Origin: CAYJGJ01 sp964367585
GTDB lineage: Bacteria; Bacillota; Clostridia; Peptostreptococcales; Anaerovoracaceae
Direction: 5' to 3'
Assembly (NCBI GenBank): GCA_964367585.1
Contig: CAYIYH010000007.1
Coordinates: 15,185-79,184 of the forward strand
Length of the DNA stretch: 64,000 bases
Position 1 is the stretch's first letter, and each line of letters begins with the position of its first letter. Below are positions 51,305 through 60,310 of the stretch, piece after piece. The position numbers and the translations under genes were made by a program. The notes under the pieces are model-generated. The model saw nothing but the letters and a program-made list of their open reading frames with translations, did no database searches and was not told the origin of the DNA.

Positions 51305-53668
51305 TTATATCTTTTCCATGTTTGCCTGTAAGGTATTATTCACACTCGTTTTATGAGTTGTCCTGTCTTTTTCTTCTTTTGATTTTGCATTATTCCAATT
51401 GTCCATAGTTCCGACCAAATATCCCGTTATGCGCCTAATTCTTTCAAACTCCCCTTTTTCGTCCTTTTCACTCCGCCCACAGGCAGGGCATGTTTGTCCA
51501 ATCACTCCAGTATAACCACATACTGGATCTCTGTCCACAGGATGGTTTATTGAACCATATCCCATGCCAGCGTCTTTCATGCATCTAATGACTTGCTCGA
51601 ACGCCTCTAGGTTTTTCATTGGATCCCCGTCGAGCTCGATATAAGAGATATGTCCAGCATTAGTCAACGCATGATATGGACCTTCCAACTTGATTTTATC
51701 GTATGCGTTGATTGGATAATAGACCGGAATATGGAAACTATTAGTATAATATTCTTTGTCTGTAATTCCTTCGATAGATCCGTATTTAGCCCTATCAATC
51801 TCGACAAATCGTCCAGACAATCCCTCTGCAGGAGTCGCAATAAGCGTATAGTTTAACTTTAACTTTTGAGATTCTTCATCTAGACGTTTTCTCATGTGTG
51901 AAATTATTTTTAGGCCTAGCTCTTGTGATTTCACTGACTCACCATGATGCTTGCCTGTCAATGCCTTGAGACTCTCTGCCAATCCGATGAATCCCAACGA
52001 CAAGGTACCATGCTTTATAACTTCTCCTATTTTATCGTCTACTCCGAGAGTATCAGAGTCTAGCCAGACACCTTGACCCATCAAGAATGGGAAGTTACGG
52101 ACTTTCTTTTCTGCCTGAATCTTCATTCTTTCATATAATTGTTCGATGCATAGATTCATCATCTCATCTAATCTGGTAAAGAATTTATCAATATCCTCAC
52201 CCGATTCTATTGCGATACGAGGCAAGTTAATCGAAGTGAATGACAAATTCCCTCTTCCCATAACTATTTCTCTAGATGGGTCATATGCGTTACCTATTAC
52301 CCTTGTACGGCATCCCATGTATGCACATTCCGTTTCGGGTTTTCCTTCTTTGTAATAGTGTGCGTTAAATGGCGCATCCAAGAAAGAAAAGTTAGGGAAT
52401 AACCTTTTTGCTGAAACTCTACAAGCTATTTTGAACAAGTCGTAATTTGGATCTTCCGGATTATAACTTACGCCTTCTTTGAGTTTAAATATTTGAATTG
52501 GAAAAATTGGAGTTTCACCGTTTCCAAGTCCGGCCTCTGTTGCCTCTAGCACAGACTTCATGACAAGTCTACCTTCTAAAGAAGTATCTGTTCCATAGTT
52601 AATAGAACTAAATGGAACTTGTGCGCCCGCCCTAGAGTGCATAGTGTTCAAATTGTGGATTAATGCTTCCATTGCTTGATATGTTTTTCTCTTTATTTCT
52701 TTGTCGGCAAATTTTGTTGCCCTATCTTGAAGTTTTTTCGCCTCTTCTAGAGATACAATCTTTTGTAACTCCTCTAATTCATGCTCCTTATAATTGTTAT
52801 CCCATGACATACAAGGCGCTACATTGTGCTCTTTTTCAATTTTTTTGCCCATTTCTGTCGCAATTTCTAGGCCGTCTTCTTTGTTATGGAGAAAATCAAG
52901 CATTTTACCTAAGTTCGTCCAATATAATTTTTTATATGTCTTGCGCACACCTGGAGCCATTCCATAATCAAAGTTGGGAACAGACTGACCACCGTGTTGA
53001 TCGTTTTGATTAGATTGAATTGCTATACACGCAAGCGCAGCATAACTTTCGATATCATTAGGCTCACGCAAATGTCCATGGCCTGTAGAAAATCCACCAC
53101 TGATCAGTTTTACTAGGTCGATCTGACAACATGTCATAGTAAGAGTATAAAAATCCATATCATGTATATGAATATCGCCCGCTTGATGCGCCTTGGTGAA
53201 TTTGGGATCTATGACATACATTTTATAAAATTCTTTTGCACCCTCGGAACCATATTTAAGCATAGTTCCCATCGCAGTATTTCCGTCTATGTTCGCATTT
53301 TCTCTTTTTACGTCATTGTCTTTTGCATCCTGGAAGGTGAGATCCTCGTACAATTTCATGAGCTTAGTATTCATGTCTCGCACTCTCGTACGCTCTGCCC
53401 TATACAATATATATTCTTTTGCCGTCCTTGCGTGTCCGTCTTCAATGAGCACTTTTTCTACAGCGTCTTGCACTTGTTCTACAGTCGGTGTTTGATTATG
53501 ACAAACTTCTATTAAATAGAGTTCAACTTTTTTTGCAAGATAGTGAGCCATCTCTCTGTCTTTTCCATCTAATACTTGCGCTGCTTTGAAAATTGCCTCG
53601 CCGATTTTATCAGTCTCAAAAGGAACACTTCTTCCATCTCTTTTTGTAATTCTAACAATTCTATCCAT
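51305..53668 (-). CDS. nrdD: anaerobic (class III) ribonucleoside-triphosphate reductase
   Basis: Makes deoxynucleotides without oxygen using a glycyl radical. The 787-residue protein has an N-terminal ATP-cone (RITKRDGRSVPFETDKIGEA), the catalytic barrel (PCMSWDNNYKEHELEEL, AGAQVPFSSINYGTD, FNAHYYKEG), a zinc site (CGYTGVIGQTCPACGRSE), and the glycyl radical segment RRITGYLVGTMDNWNNAKSK near the end. ATG 53668 follows GAAGGAG by 7 bases. It is preceded by an NrdR box and a promoter. Confidence 0.97.
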   Translation of the reverse strand: MDRIVRITKRDGRSVPFETDKIGEAIFKAAQVLDGKDREMAHYLAKKVELYLIEVCHNQTPTVEQVQDAVEKVLIEDGHARTAKEYILYRAERTRVRDMNTKLMKLYEDLTFQDAKDNDVKRENANIDGNTAMGTMLKYGSEGAKEFYKMYVIDPKFTKAHQAGDIHIHDMDFYTLTMTCCQIDLVKLISGGFSTGHGHLREPNDIESYAALACIAIQSNQNDQHGGQSVPNFDYGMAPGVRKTYKKLYWTNLGKMLDFLHNKEDGLEIATEMGKKIEKEHNVAPCMSWDNNYKEHELEELQKIVSLEEAKKLQDRATKFADKEIKRKTYQAMEALIHNLNTMHSRAGAQVPFSSINYGTDTSLEGRLVMKSVLEATEAGLGNGETPIFPIQIFKLKEGVSYNPEDPNYDLFKIACRVSAKRLFPNFSFLDAPFNAHYYKEGKPETECAYMGCRTRVIGNAYDPSREIVMGRGNLSFTSINLPRIAIESGEDIDKFFTRLDEMMNLCIEQLYERMKIQAEKKVRNFPFLMGQGVWLDSDTLGVDDKIGEVIKHGTLSLGFIGLAESLKALTGKHHGESVKSQELGLKIISHMRKRLDEESQKLKLNYTLIATPAEGLSGRFVEIDRAKYGSIEGITDKEYYTNSFHIPVYYPINAYDKIKLEGPYHALTNAGHISYIELDGDPMKNLEAFEQVIRCMKDAGMGYGSINHPVDRDPVCGYTGVIGQTCPACGRSEKDEKGEFERIRRITGYLVGTMDNWNNAKSKEEKDRTTHKTSVNNTLQANMEKI

Positions 53669-53686
53669 TTTGAACTCCTTCATTTA

Positions 53687-53702
53687 ATACTATATATAGT
53701 AT
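53687..53702. promoter_or_regulatory. NrdR box
   Basis: ATACTATATATAGTAT is a perfect 16-bp palindrome matching the NrdR consensus core (CTATATATAG). It lies between the -10 box and the nrdD start, where bound NrdR would block transcription. I see only one clear box; pairs about 31 bases apart are usual. Confidence 0.8.
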
Positions 53703-53724
53703 GTTGTGGCTTTTTCGTAAAGAA

Positions 53725-53752
53725 ATTATACCATTTATAGGATAGATGTCAA
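53725..53752 (-). promoter_or_regulatory. sigma-A promoter of nrdD
   Basis: On the minus strand TTGACA, a 16-base spacer and TATAAT. The -35 overlaps the end region of the upstream nucleotidase gap. Confidence 0.75.
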
Positions 53753-53759
53753 GACGTTT

Positions 53760-55703
53760 TTAGTTATTTTCATCTATTTTTTTCACCATAATATTGCGAT
53801 TTTTTATTTTTCTTACTCTCTTTACAATAAGCGTTATTACGAGAATGAGTAAAACAATTACAACAGTAACGATGCCTGAAAGTATCCAAAAGAACTTGTT
53901 AGGATTCTTCAATAACTCGAAAATATTTGTACTATCCACTTCTACTTTTCGACCTTCTAACTGTGAATATTGCTCAGGAATTTTTCCACCTTCAAATGAC
54001 TGCATGTACAAGACTCCCACGTGCCACTGTTTCAATTCCTTGCCATCTTCCATGTAAATGATATGGTCTTCATAATCGGCAACAACATCACCATTTTTAT
54101 CTTTAGGAGTAACACTCAACAATCCAAAAGATTGGTCTTCCACTGCACCGAGCATCTGGCAGGAATACAAATCCGCAACTACCCTATACAATTGATCATC
54201 AATTATTTCCTCTTTTGTACCATCAGGCAACACAAAAACTGTATCTGTGACTCGATTCAACATCAATCTATTAGGATTATATGTGTATTGCACGCCACTT
54301 GTGTATAGCCTTGCTGCACCCATCAATTCAGACACGGAAATGTCGATTTCAGCTGCCGTCTTGATTTCTTCACCTGTTAGGTATAAACTCACCATAGGGT
54401 ATCCAGACACTCCATCGGGTCCAATTCCTAACGAAAGCACGTTGAACATGTCTTCCACGGTAACTTCTCCTATTGGTATACTTGCCCTTATTACTCCGTG
54501 AGGGACAACTGCACACGCAATTTCTTCATATTCGTCTCCCTCCGCCACTTTAGTTGCATGAACCACAGCATCAGACAAAATGTTACCGAGAATCTCCTCC
54601 CCTTGCTCTTTTCCGAACTCGGTGAAGTCCGTAAATTCATACTCGTTATAAGTTAAAACATCGTCTATGCTAAGATTATATTCATCAAAGAAGTTATCGT
54701 CTATCATATTACGATATTCAGCTACGCTTTCCAATATGGTTTCGTCTTCCAAAACACCACTGTCTAACGGAATAATTCTATATGACTTTAGATCGTAACC
54801 ATTATCTGTTTTCGTAAATATTGCTTCACCTATGTGTTCGGCATATTCCCCCGCTGCACCGATTACCACTCCGTTTGCAATGACAGGTTCCTCAAAAAAG
54901 GAATGACTATGCCCACTCGCAATAAAGTCTATTCCATCTACTTCTTCCGCAAGTATTTTGTCCTCGGACGCATCTAAATCATCAGAATCCATTCCACTAT
55001 GAGATACACAAATGATCATGTCCGCATCCTCGTTTTTTTCTATTTCGTCGACGACTCTTTGTGCACTTTCTATCTGGTCGGCAAAAATCAAGCCACTTAA
55101 CGGAGCATATTCATCAGCCTCTTTGCCCATTATTCCAAAAACCGCGACATTAGCACCGCCCCGCTCTATCATAACATAATCTTTAATTCCATAGTTATCA
55201 CATGCATCTTTTAAGTCCCTTGCATTAGACTCCAGTTCGGGATCTGCAAAAGTCGCCTCCCAGTCTATGTTTGCAATTGTAATATGAGGCAATGTATCTC
55301 CCGAGGACATGGCCGAATTCAGCATGTTTGTCAAACCTTGTGTTTTGTGATCGAACTCATGGTTTCCAAATACGGTAACATCTATACCAACTTCACCTAA
55401 CATTCTTATTTCTGATGCGACCTCTTGGTATATCACCTGAAAAGGGGTTCCCATCGAAAAGTCTCCTGCGTCGACTACGAATGTTTTTTCGTACTTGTCT
55501 TTTGTGTCTTCAATTACAGTATTCATCCTAGCGAACCCGTTTTTTCCATCTATTGCTTCTAGATTGGAGTGAATGTCGTTTGTAAACAAAATTGCAATAT
55601 CATCACTGTTTACTTCATCACCATTGGCTTTTGCGACCGTTACTAATGAAATAACGATTGTAAATACAATCGTTATCACCAGTAAGTATCTAAGCTTATT
55701 CAT
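53760..55703 (-). CDS. surface 5'-nucleotidase / metallophosphoesterase with C-terminal membrane anchor
   Basis: A 647-residue UshA-type enzyme. After a signal peptide the metallophosphatase domain shows LFTNDIHSN, VVDAGDFSMGTPF, VFGNHEFDH, CVSHSGMD and ASGHSHSFFE, all metal ligands present. The C-terminal nucleotidase domain includes VPHGVIRASIPIGEV and GVQYTYNPNRL. A TM helix (FFWILSGIVTVVIVLLILVI) and basic tail hold it to the membrane. It would dephosphorylate external nucleotides for uptake. ATG 55703 follows GGAGGTGG. It lies 97 bases after pyrI on the same strand, suggesting joint pyrimidine supply. Confidence 0.9.
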   Translation of the reverse strand: MNKLRYLLVITIVFTIVISLVTVAKANGDEVNSDDIAILFTNDIHSNLEAIDGKNGFARMNTVIEDTKDKYEKTFVVDAGDFSMGTPFQVIYQEVASEIRMLGEVGIDVTVFGNHEFDHKTQGLTNMLNSAMSSGDTLPHITIANIDWEATFADPELESNARDLKDACDNYGIKDYVMIERGGANVAVFGIMGKEADEYAPLSGLIFADQIESAQRVVDEIEKNEDADMIICVSHSGMDSDDLDASEDKILAEEVDGIDFIASGHSHSFFEEPVIANGVVIGAAGEYAEHIGEAIFTKTDNGYDLKSYRIIPLDSGVLEDETILESVAEYRNMIDDNFFDEYNLSIDDVLTYNEYEFTDFTEFGKEQGEEILGNILSDAVVHATKVAEGDEYEEIACAVVPHGVIRASIPIGEVTVEDMFNVLSLGIGPDGVSGYPMVSLYLTGEEIKTAAEIDISVSELMGAARLYTSGVQYTYNPNRLMLNRVTDTVFVLPDGTKEEIIDDQLYRVVADLYSCQMLGAVEDQSFGLLSVTPKDKNGDVVADYEDHIIYMEDGKELKQWHVGVLYMQSFEGGKIPEQYSQLEGRKVEVDSTNIFELLKNPNKFFWILSGIVTVVIVLLILVITLIVKRVRKIKNRNIMVKKIDENN

Positions 55704-55799
55704 TATTTCCACCTCCAGGTGTATGTGTTGTTTCTTTTATTGCGCAATCAAAATACGCGTAGTATTTAGTATTTTATCCATCACTGCACATTTATTAAT

Positions 55800-56225
55800 T
55801 TACTTTTTTTCTTTGTTTTCTGCATCGCAGTAAATACATCTATATAGTTTTTTATCGGCATTCTTTAATTTGAAGCAATGCTCGATGCCTATCTCAGAAG
55901 ATGTTATGCATCTAGGGTTTTTGCACTTAATTAAATCCACCACTGTTGCGGGCAAGGAAAGGTGAACCTTTGATTTCAGTTTTCCGCCTTCCACTCTGTT
56001 TACTGTAATATTGGGGTCGATATACCCCAATATATCAAAATCTAATTCGATTATTTCATCGATTTTAATTATGTCTTTTTTACCTAGCTTTTCACTTAAT
56101 GCATTTTGAATGATCGCAACACTACATTCAAGCTTATCCAACTGTAATATTTTATATATTTGCATGCCCGAACCTTGATGAATATGGTCTAACACATACC
56201 CGTTTACTACTCCATCTATATTCAT
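55800..56225 (-). CDS. pyrI: aspartate carbamoyltransferase regulatory subunit
   Basis: Allosteric subunit of ATCase. The 141-residue protein has the nucleotide-binding domain (VVNGYVLDHIHQGSGMQIYK) and the C-terminal zinc domain with four cysteines (KCKNPRCI, HCFKLK is not a ligand pair but lies between, and YRCIYCDAE). Its start overlaps the pyrB stop by ATGA. Confidence 0.95.
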   Translation of the reverse strand: MNIDGVVNGYVLDHIHQGSGMQIYKILQLDKLECSVAIIQNALSEKLGKKDIIKIDEIIELDFDILGYIDPNITVNRVEGGKLKSKVHLSLPATVVDLIKCKNPRCITSSEIGIEHCFKLKNADKKLYRCIYCDAENKEKK

Positions 56226-57160
56226 ATTTGTCCCTCCTCATTAACCAATCCTAACAAAAATAATATCAATGCCATTCTAATGTGTTTACCGCAAAGTGCC
56301 TGGAAGAAGTAGCATGCGCGCGGATCGTCGTCTACTTCCACGGATATTTCATTGACTCGCGGTAATGGATGCAAGATACATAAATCTTTCTTTGCTGTTT
56401 CAAGCTTTTGCATATCTAGTATGTAACTATCTTTTAGTCTGACATAGTCCTCTTCATTGAAAAATCTTTCTTTTTGAACTCTAGTCATATACAATATATC
56501 CAATTGAGACATTACCTCTTCTAGGTTCTTTGTTTCTAAGAATTCGATATTCTTATCCTGAAGTTCTTCTATTATATATTCCGGTACTTTTAGCTCATCC
56601 GGAGAAATAAGAACAAACTTAACTCCTTCGTACCTAACCATCGCCTCTATCAGAGAGTGTACCGTTCTACCAAACTTCAAGTCTCCACAAAGCCCAATAG
56701 TCAAATTCGACAAACTTCCCTTCTTTCTCTTGATAGTTAGCACATCTGTTAATGTTTGTGTAGGGTGAAAATGGCCACCGTCTCCGGCATTAATTATTGG
56801 AACAGTAGTTTTTTTCGCACCAACAAAAGGTGCACCTTCTTTTGGATGCCTCATTGCGATTATGTCTGCGTAACAACATACCGTTTGGATTGTGTCCGAA
56901 ACACTCTCTCCTTTTTTTGCAGAACTAGAATCAGCAGATGAAAATCCTAATACGTTTCCACCTAATTCCATCATTGCGGCTTCAAAACTCAGTCTAGTTC
57001 TGGTACTAGGTTCAAAGAAAAGGGTTGCAAGTTTTTTGTGCGAACATATGCTTTGATATTTTGTCGGATTATTAGAAATGTCCTCAGCGATTTCCATCAG
57101 GCGATCTATCTCCTTCAATGTGAAATCTGTAATGTTAATTAAGTTTCTGATTTTTTTCAT
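56222..57160 (-). CDS. pyrB: aspartate carbamoyltransferase catalytic subunit
   Basis: Condenses carbamoyl phosphate and aspartate. The 312-residue protein has the signature FEPSTRTRLSFEAAM, AMRHPKEGAP, GDGGHFHPTQTL, YMTRVQKERF and LHPLPRVNEIS. The ATG at 57160 follows GAAAGGAAC; the frame extends seven codons upstream with a poorer start. Coupled to pyrI by a 4-base overlap. The 142 bases before it hold nothing I can name. Confidence 0.97.
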   Translation of the reverse strand: MKKIRNLINITDFTLKEIDRLMEIAEDISNNPTKYQSICSHKKLATLFFEPSTRTRLSFEAAMMELGGNVLGFSSADSSSAKKGESVSDTIQTVCCYADIIAMRHPKEGAPFVGAKKTTVPIINAGDGGHFHPTQTLTDVLTIKRKKGSLSNLTIGLCGDLKFGRTVHSLIEAMVRYEGVKFVLISPDELKVPEYIIEELQDKNIEFLETKNLEEVMSQLDILYMTRVQKERFFNEEDYVRLKDSYILDMQKLETAKKDLCILHPLPRVNEISVEVDDDPRACYFFQALCGKHIRMALILFLLGLVNEEGQI

Positions 57161-57302
57161 TTTGTTCCTTTCTCCTCTCAATCATTACGATTACTACTTT
57201 TATATATTCAAATCGGGGATAATATTAACATAGATTGATGTCGCGTGATTAATGACACTATAATTATAATTTGTTATATTATTACCGATTGCAATATCGA
57301 TA

Positions 57303-57944
57303 CTATTTATTTTTTATCCAGTCACTATTTTGCGGATTGTCTCGGAATTTTTTTATCCTATCCGCTTCTTCGGAATTAATATATGATCCGACGACTGCCA
57401 CTTCAAGCAGTGTGTCTAAATCAGATAAGCTAACATTTTTTATACCGCTCTCCCTGAGTCTCTCGACTCCCTTTTTCATACCATATGTAAAAATACTTAC
57501 AATTCCCAGCACATTCGCTCCCGCCTCCCTAAGGATATTAACCGTTTCAATCGATGAACCTGCGGTAGATATTAAATCTTCGACTACGACAACTTTTTGA
57601 TTCGGCAACAATTTCCCTTCTATCATATTGGTTCTTCCATGAGATTTTTGAGAGCTTCTCACATATCCCATTGGCAACTTCATTATATGTCCGACAATTC
57701 CTGCATGGGCAATACCTGCTGTGCTGGTTCCCATCAAACCTTCACACTCGGGATATTCTTTTTTAATTACTTCTGCAAGCGAGTTTTCGACAAGATCACG
57801 GATCTCGGGATATGATAATGTCAATCGATTATCACAGTAAATTGGGCTCTTAATTCCACTAGCCCAAGTAAAAGGTTCATTCGGTCTTAAAAAAACTGCC
57901 TCTATAGACAGTAATGATTTTGCGATTTCTTTACTTATAGCCAT
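57303..57944 (-). CDS. pyrE: orotate phosphoribosyltransferase
   Basis: Forms OMP from orotate and PRPP. The 213-residue protein has the PRPP motif VVVVEDLISTAGSSIETV, the N-terminal EAVFLRPNEPFTWASGIKSP, GTSTAGIAHAGIVGHIM, and YVRSSQKSHGRTNMIEG. ATG 57944 follows GGAGGAG. It begins within the last bases of pyrF (14-base overlap). Confidence 0.96.
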   Translation of the reverse strand: MAISKEIAKSLLSIEAVFLRPNEPFTWASGIKSPIYCDNRLTLSYPEIRDLVENSLAEVIKKEYPECEGLMGTSTAGIAHAGIVGHIMKLPMGYVRSSQKSHGRTNMIEGKLLPNQKVVVVEDLISTAGSSIETVNILREAGANVLGIVSIFTYGMKKGVERLRESGIKNVSLSDLDTLLEVAVVGSYINSEEADRIKKFRDNPQNSDWIKNK

Positions 57945-58650
57945 CTTTTTCTCCTCCTTTAAAATCCTTAAGACATCTTTGATAAGCACTTACAGGGTCA
58001 TCCGCCTTAGTAATAGGTCTTCCGACTACAATGTAATCCGACGTCAACTTCCTCGCATCGGCAGGTGTGGTTACTCGAACTTGGTCATCCATACTTCCGT
58101 CTTTATATCGAATTCCCGGTGTGACGGTAATAAAATCACTATCCAACGATTCGTGTATGATCGGTGACTCCATTGGAGAACAAACTACACCGTCTAGCCC
58201 AGCACTTTTAGCATTTGCGGCATACTGCTGTACAACTTCATCTATGTTGCCAGCAATTAGTAATTCCTCTTTCATCACAGACTGTGACGTCGATGTAAGC
58301 TGTGTCACCGCTATAAGAATAGGTCTATCTCCTTCTTCATTAGTTACTCCCTCAAGCGCTTTTTTCATCATCTCGATACCGCCGCCTGCATGTACATTAG
58401 TCATATCGACTCCTAGTTTTGAAATTGATTGCATCGCCTTTTTGACTGTATTTGGTATGTCGTGCATTTTTAAATCCAAAAATACTTTATGGCCTCTATC
58501 TTTGAGTTCCTTAATAAGAGTCGGCCCCGTACTGTAAAAAAGTTCCATTCCTACCTTTACAAATGGTCTGTTATCGTCGAATTTACATAAAAAATTTAGA
58601 GCCTCATCCGCCGTCTGAAAGTCTAACGCTATAATCACATCTTTTCCCAT
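57931..58650 (-). CDS. pyrF: orotidine 5'-phosphate decarboxylase
   Basis: Decarboxylates OMP to UMP. The 239-residue class 1 enzyme has the start DVIIALDFQTADEAL, the catalytic FLDLKMHDIPNTV (Asp-x-Lys-x-x-Asp), NVHAGGG, FITVTPGIRYKDG and DYIVVGRPITKADDP. A TAGGAG site precedes ATG. It sits 59 bases after pyrK and overlaps pyrE. Confidence 0.97.
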   Translation of the reverse strand: MGKDVIIALDFQTADEALNFLCKFDDNRPFVKVGMELFYSTGPTLIKELKDRGHKVFLDLKMHDIPNTVKKAMQSISKLGVDMTNVHAGGGIEMMKKALEGVTNEEGDRPILIAVTQLTSTSQSVMKEELLIAGNIDEVVQQYAANAKSAGLDGVVCSPMESPIIHESLDSDFITVTPGIRYKDGSMDDQVRVTTPADARKLTSDYIVVGRPITKADDPVSAYQRCLKDFKGGEKDGYK

Positions 58651-58709
58651 ATATTTTCTCCTATACTAGTAAGATATCTTACTTTACTCATACCACTACC
58701 CGACTACTG

Positions 58710-59543
58710 TTAATACACGTCGCTTTTGAAGAGCACTGGACCCTCCTTACATATTCTTTTATATCCATCACGTGTTTTTTTGGAACACCCCATGCATGCT
58801 CCAAAGCCACAGCCCATACGACTTTCAAAACTAAACTGCCCTTCACAATCAATTTTTGATAGGGCCTCTAACATAGGCTCTGGGCCACATGCGCAAACAT
58901 AGTCAAAATCGCATATGACTAATTCATTAATACCTGTTGTACTATTTCCATCGCCTCCGTTTGTTTCAAAATTTGTAGCAAGAATACCTGACACTTCTCC
59001 ACCCGAACTATTTTTGGAATGAATCAAATCCGTTACAAATCCCCTGTTGTATCGGCTTCCATCCACAGTTGTCACAAAAACATTAACCTTTAGTTTAATA
59101 AATTCATCTACATAATATATATCTTTAATAGAATTAAATCCCAAAACAACGGTAGGGAGTTTATCTTCTTGAAGTAATCTCTTGACAAGGCCATACATCG
59201 GCGGAATTCCAACCCCACCACCCACAATCAAAGGAGTTTGGTGTATTTTTTTGAGGTCATATCCATTTCCCAAAGGAGCTAGAATTGAAAGCTCCTTTCC
59301 TGCTCTCATGAGAGACATCACACGAGTCCCTTCACCGACCACTTTATAGATTATAGTAAAACTTTTTTCATCGTAGTCCGAAATGGATATTGGCCTTCTT
59401 AGATATAGTCCATCAATTTCGATATTGATAAATTGCCCAGGCGCTACAAATGAAGAGCAGTCTCCAGACAAAATCATTTTAAAGATTCCATCTGCTATTT
59501 GAATATTATTTTCGATTACATATTTATTATTAGATGTTTTCAT
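58710..59543 (-). CDS. pyrK: dihydroorotate dehydrogenase electron-transfer subunit
   Basis: Iron-sulphur flavoprotein that links class 1B dihydroorotate dehydrogenase (PyrD) to NAD. The 277-residue protein has the FAD motif LRRPISISDYD, the NAD motif VGGGVGIPPMYGLVKRL, VCACGPEPMLEAL, and the [2Fe-2S] cysteines in GCGFGACMGCSKK with the fourth in RICKEGP. An Asn/Gly/Ser-rich stretch near 175-205 (ETNGGDGNSTTGINE) lengthens it. Its usual partner pyrD is not adjacent. It is the first gene after the pyr leader. Confidence 0.93.
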   Translation of the reverse strand: MKTSNNKYVIENNIQIADGIFKMILSGDCSSFVAPGQFINIEIDGLYLRRPISISDYDEKSFTIIYKVVGEGTRVMSLMRAGKELSILAPLGNGYDLKKIHQTPLIVGGGVGIPPMYGLVKRLLQEDKLPTVVLGFNSIKDIYYVDEFIKLKVNVFVTTVDGSRYNRGFVTDLIHSKNSSGGEVSGILATNFETNGGDGNSTTGINELVICDFDYVCACGPEPMLEALSKIDCEGQFSFESRMGCGFGACMGCSKKTRDGYKRICKEGPVLFKSDVY

Positions 59544-59621
59544 ATACCTCTCCTGATAATATTATTGACATAATAAAGCTATCCTCATTTTTTAATTGCC
59601 CGTGAAAACAAGCATATTTAT

Positions 59622-59671
59622 ATAAAAAAAAGGGGGCTTTAAGATGAATAAATTATCATCCCATACCCCAC
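59622..59671 (-). terminator. terminator in the pyr operon leader (candidate attenuator)
   Basis: On the minus strand GGGGTATGGGATGA, a short loop, and TCATCTTAAAGCCCCC form an imperfect hairpin followed by TTTTTTTT. It lies about 80 bases before pyrK, so readthrough must be regulated. I see no PyrR-type binding loop. Confidence 0.65.
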
Positions 59672-59730
59672 AATTTACTAAGCATATTGCTTGACACGCA
59701 TGTCAGCTTCTTATATTTCTTACTCATCAT
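59656..59730 (-). CDS. candidate pyr leader peptide (24 codons)
   Basis: A short ORF starting MMSKKYKKLTCVSSN, with AAAGG 11 bases before ATG. Its TGA lies in the left arm of the terminator hairpin, so a ribosome close behind RNA polymerase would prevent hairpin formation. This resembles the E. coli pyrBI leader, where UTP shortage slows polymerase at U-rich sites. An overlapping 11-codon frame starts at 59755 (MNKKGSFIYDE). The ribosome sites are only moderate and no stalling test is possible by eye. Confidence 0.4.
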   Translation of the reverse strand: MMSKKYKKLTCVSSNMLSKLWGMG

Positions 59731-59819
59731 AAATGAAAGAACCTTTCTTGTTCATGTAATATTCTTTAAATTACCCACTCATATCACTTATGATACATAG
59801 CGGACTTTCGATTTTTAAA

Positions 59820-59882
59820 TAATAATCGAGACAAAGGAACTTGCGCACTCGCACGATAAGTCTACCCCGACGACTATTTCAG
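59820..59882 (-). ncRNA. structured intergenic element, copy B
   Basis: Lies between the ACT gene and the pyr leader. The core 59826-59862 aligns ungapped to 11684-11720 (28 of 37 identical), sharing TCGAG, AAGGA, GCACGAT and AGTC. Both copies also have CTGAAA at the minus-strand 5' side. AGAC/GTCT could close a stem. Function unknown. Confidence 0.4.
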
Positions 59883-59901
59883 CACCAAACAATGTGCAAT
59901 G

Positions 59902-60180
59902 TTATATAGTGTGCATAGATGTGAAAATATCCTCGTGCATTATGTATACGGCCATATTAGGTATTTCTTTCGATATATTCACCTTGATCTCATCTATGCT
60001 AGATTCACAATTTGCAACATTGATAATCATTATCATAGAAAAAAATTGGTCTAAAACACTCTGTGTTACCTCGATAATATTTGCATTTTCACTAGCACAG
60101 ACACTCGACACCTTTGCCAATATTCCAACGTCATCTTTTCCCGTAACGGTTACGACAGCTTTTACTATTTTCGGCTCCAT
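59902..60180 (-). CDS. ACT domain protein, UPF0237 type
   Basis: A 92-residue ACT protein: VVTVTGKDDVGILAKVSSVC and ANIIEVTQSVLDQFFSMIMI match the UPF0237 family, a small amino-acid-binding regulator. In most Firmicutes the gene is followed directly by a UPF0210 (DUF711/PFL) gene; here the next thing is the pyr leader. A GGGGTGAG site precedes ATG. Confidence 0.88.
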   Translation of the reverse strand: MEPKIVKAVVTVTGKDDVGILAKVSSVCASENANIIEVTQSVLDQFFSMIMIINVANCESSIDEIKVNISKEIPNMAVYIMHEDIFTSMHTI

Positions 60181-60254
60181 CTATCTCACCCCTTGTTCAC
60201 TCGTTCAATATTATCATTTTTTTTTGGTATATGCAATTAGTAACTTAAATTATA

Positions 60255-60283
60255 TTGTATTTTTTTCTTAAAATTTATAGTAT
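60255..60283 (+). promoter_or_regulatory. candidate promoter for the GNAT gene
   Basis: TTGTAT, a 17-base spacer and TAGTAT (TATAAT overlaps at 60281). It would give a leader of about 220 bases containing the perfect hairpin. Confidence 0.4.
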
Positions 60284-60310
60284 AATAAATCTAAGTAAGG
60301 ATTAATTATG

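Noticed and set aside
59544..59901. A PyrR binding loop in the pyr leader
   Set aside because: No stem with the conserved loop sequence could be recognised.
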